Below are positions 62,120 to 64,000 of a DNA stretch of 64,000 nucleotides, piece after piece. The stretch comes from Neisseria musculi (GTDB lineage Bacteria > Pseudomonadota > Gammaproteobacteria > Burkholderiales > Neisseriaceae). Numbering within the stretch: position 1 is the first letter of the stretch; every line of letters starts with the position of its first letter. The translations under genes were made by a program, and so were the position numbers. The stretch lies in contig NZ_CP060414.2 of the NCBI RefSeq assembly GCF_014297595.2, positions 1,984,001 to 2,048,000 of the forward strand. Direction: 5' to 3'. The notes beneath the pieces are model-generated. The model did no database searches and was not told where the DNA came from. It saw only the letters and a program-made list of their open reading frames with translations.

Positions 62120-63655
62120 TCAGACGGCCTTCTCCTGTTTATCGGCGGCATCCAGCAATACAAACACCAGCAAAGCCGACAACATCAGCCCCGCCGTGAG
62201 TACCATCGCGCTGTCGTGGTTTTCTGCGCCCGCCGTACCGAGATAGCGGTAAATCAGGGTGGTGAGCGTTTGCCATTCGGGGCGCGACAGAAACAGAGTG
62301 GCGGCAAATTCGCCCACACAGGTGGCAGCGGCCAAAGCCAGCCCTCGCCTTAAAGCGGGCAGCAGCAGCGGAGCGGTAACGGTTAAGGCCGTCTGAAACG
62401 GCGTGGCGCCCAAGCTGCGGGCGGCGGCGGCATAACCTGCAGGCAGTGCGTCCCACGCGGCGAGCAGGTCTTTGGCGATAAAGGGATAGGCCAGCAAGGC
62501 ATAAGCGGCCACCAACAGCGGCAGCGATGCCGTCCATTCGGGGTAAAGCAGCAGCAGCCCGAAGGCCACGCACACGGGCGACACCATAAACGGCAGAAAC
62601 GTCAGCGTGCGCACCCATGCGGCGCGGCGGGCCAAAGCCGCGTGCAGCACGCCCAGCAGCAAGGCCGACAACATTGCGCCGAAAGTGAAGCGCAAAGTGT
62701 TCCACAACGCGTGCAGCGTGTCGGCCAGCCGCCACACCTGCCAGGCATCCCCTGCCTGCGCTGCCCGCCACCACACGGCCACCAGCGGCAGGGCGCAGCA
62801 GACGGCCAAAAGCAGCAGCGAACCTGCCAGCAGGGCTTTGGCAGCCGGCGTGCGCGGCGGAGAGGGCGGCAGCGGCCGGATGGTGCGGCCCGAAGCAGTC
62901 AGGCGGCTGAAACGCGCATACAGCACCCCCGCCAGCGCAGTAACCGCCAACACCAGCCACACCAACACCGAAGCCTGCGCCATATCGAGCTCATAGGCAA
63001 TCAGTTGGTAGATTTCCACTTCTACCGTGGCATAACGGCTGCCGCCCAGCAGCAGTGCCAGCCCGAAACCCGAAAAACAATATAAAAACACCAAACACAC
63101 GCCGCCTGCCAGCCACGGCTGCAACACGGGGCGTTCGACATGCCAAAAACGCTGCCATGTGTTTGCACCCAAAGTCTGCGCCGTGTACAGCCGCGCCGCA
63201 GGCACCTGCACCAACCCCTGATACGCCGCGCGCACCAGCACGGGCAGATTGAAAAATACATTGCCGTAAAGCAGCAGATAGGGCGTGTCTTCCCAGCCCG
63301 CCCACAACAGGCCGTGCGGGCCGAACAACGCCAGCACGCCCATGCCGGCCACCAGCGTGGGCATCACAAACGGCAGCATCAGCAGGCGCAGAATCCAAAG
63401 CCGCCCGCGAAATTCCAGCCGTGCCAAAACCCAAGCCGCCGACACCCCAGCCGGCAGCACCAACGCGCAGGTAGCCGCCGCCTGAAGCGTGGTCCAGCCG
63501 ATACGCCACTGTATGTATCCGTCCTGCAGCACCTGCCATGCCGCCGCGCCGCCTTCATAAAACGCCAAGGCAAACAAAGGCGCAACCACCATCACGGCAA
63601 GAAAACCGAGCGGCAGCACAAGCAACAGAGCAGCAATAGGTTTAGACAAATTCAT
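62120..63655 (-). CDS. Fused two-domain ABC transporter permease (ThiP/FbpB-like)
   Basis: 511 aa inner-membrane permease with about twelve TM segments in two homologous halves. Both EAA loops are present: AQTLGANTWQRFWHVERPVL and ARSLGATPFQTALTVTAPLL. This layout is shared by thiamine (ThiP) and ferric-iron (FbpB, AfuB) permeases; the length is close to ThiP. Start ATG 63655 (MNLSKPIAALLLVLPLGF). The usual neighbours, binding protein and ATPase, are absent in the 345 bp upstream and on the downstream side, so the substrate cannot be set. Confidence 0.85.
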   Translation of the reverse strand: MNLSKPIAALLLVLPLGFLAVMVVAPLFALAFYEGGAAAWQVLQDGYIQWRIGWTTLQAAATCALVLPAGVSAAWVLARLEFRGRLWILRLLMLPFVMPTLVAGMGVLALFGPHGLLWAGWEDTPYLLLYGNVFFNLPVLVRAAYQGLVQVPAARLYTAQTLGANTWQRFWHVERPVLQPWLAGGVCLVFLYCFSGFGLALLLGGSRYATVEVEIYQLIAYELDMAQASVLVWLVLAVTALAGVLYARFSRLTASGRTIRPLPPSPPRTPAAKALLAGSLLLLAVCCALPLVAVWWRAAQAGDAWQVWRLADTLHALWNTLRFTFGAMLSALLLGVLHAALARRAAWVRTLTFLPFMVSPVCVAFGLLLLYPEWTASLPLLVAAYALLAYPFIAKDLLAAWDALPAGYAAAARSLGATPFQTALTVTAPLLLPALRRGLALAAATCVGEFAATLFLSRPEWQTLTTLIYRYLGTAGAENHDSAMVLTAGLMLSALLVFVLLDAADKQEKAV

Positions 63656-64000
63656 AGCAATAAAACGGAGTGGAAAACGTTGCGGCACGGTAAAGGAAAA
63701 CAGCAGATTGCCCTTTGCAGAATCCGAAAACACCCAAAAAGGCCATTTTACGTTGGTAACTGCACCGCCGCAGCACATTTGCGCAAGCCGATGACAGCAG
63801 GCATGTTCAGACGGCCTGTTTCCATATACGGAACCTCTGCAAATTCACCATAATCACCGCGAAATATCTGTATCCCGTATCAAACGGACGGGTTGATTGG
63901 CGGGGCAACCACTGTTTTGCTGTTGGCGCGGGGGTAAAAAATCACCCACATTCAGCATGATTCCGCGCCGGCAACTGCAAAAGATAAAAATAATTTATCT
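63656..64000. other. Upstream of the ABC permease to window end
   Basis: 345 bp with one DUS core near 63810 and no recognised gene. Confidence 0.5.

Overview
This window is a chromosomal segment of a Neisseria species or a close Neisseriaceae relative. The main sign is the very frequent 12-mer AGGCCGTCTGAA, the AG-type DNA uptake sequence (DUS). It occurs singly, as inverted pairs forming terminator hairpins, and inside several genes. Protein-level resemblance to Neisseria (LuxS, the NExo-type exonuclease, AsnC, the BASS transporter), high GC and Correia-like intergenic repeats agree. The AG form of the DUS argues against N. meningitidis or N. gonorrhoeae, which mostly use the AT form. No rRNA, tRNA, CRISPR array or prophage was found.

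Layout. 1-6.8 kb: partial ftsY, a convergent TonB-dependent receptor with a Fur-like upstream palindrome, the ftsEX pair and prfB. 6.8-14.3 kb: an inactive-type M16 peptidase, alaA, a repeat-rich zone, two type IV pilin genes with a complete IS1016-like element immediately upstream of one of them, and pyrE. 14.7-19.1 kb: the NExo-type exonuclease, a small unknown gene, an RBBP9-like protein lacking its serine, and the dapA-bamC pair. 19.5-29.8 kb: xanQ, accBC, a TPR-glycosyltransferase-like protein, a META-domain lipoprotein and putA. 30.4-34.5 kb: a racemase with an altered active site, gcvH, a tiny lipoprotein, gcvT behind a tandem glycine riboswitch, and divergent asnC. 34.6-43.3 kb: small conserved and secreted proteins, rsmG, dnaK and grpE with heat-shock-type promoters, and metE. 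43.5-51.3 kb: a PepSY membrane protein, luxS, dtd, hchA, an aromatic amino acid permease and a BASS transporter. 51.9-56.9 kb: an AT-rich orphan membrane gene directly behind polA, then a manganese-exporter-type gene behind a yybP-ykoY riboswitch. 57.2-63.7 kb: a secreted coiled-coil protein, mnmG, yebC, hslO and a fused two-domain ABC permease.

Most of the window is housekeeping: protein targeting and division, translation, fatty-acid initiation, one-carbon and methionine metabolism (gcvT, gcvH, metE, luxS), heat shock (grpE, dnaK, hslO) and amino acid use (putA, alaA, asnC). Accessory signal is concentrated in intergenic DNA. It includes Correia-like elements, a second palindromic family built on CGGGCTTGACCCG, duplicated repeats near the pilins, and short tandem repeats in the hchA leader.

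The least explained gene is the low-GC membrane and coiled-coil ORF at 51871-53175. I did not recognise a complete undescribed multi-gene system. Other points for follow-up are the DUS hairpin inside the glycine riboswitch and three proteins that keep a family fold but lack key catalytic residues.
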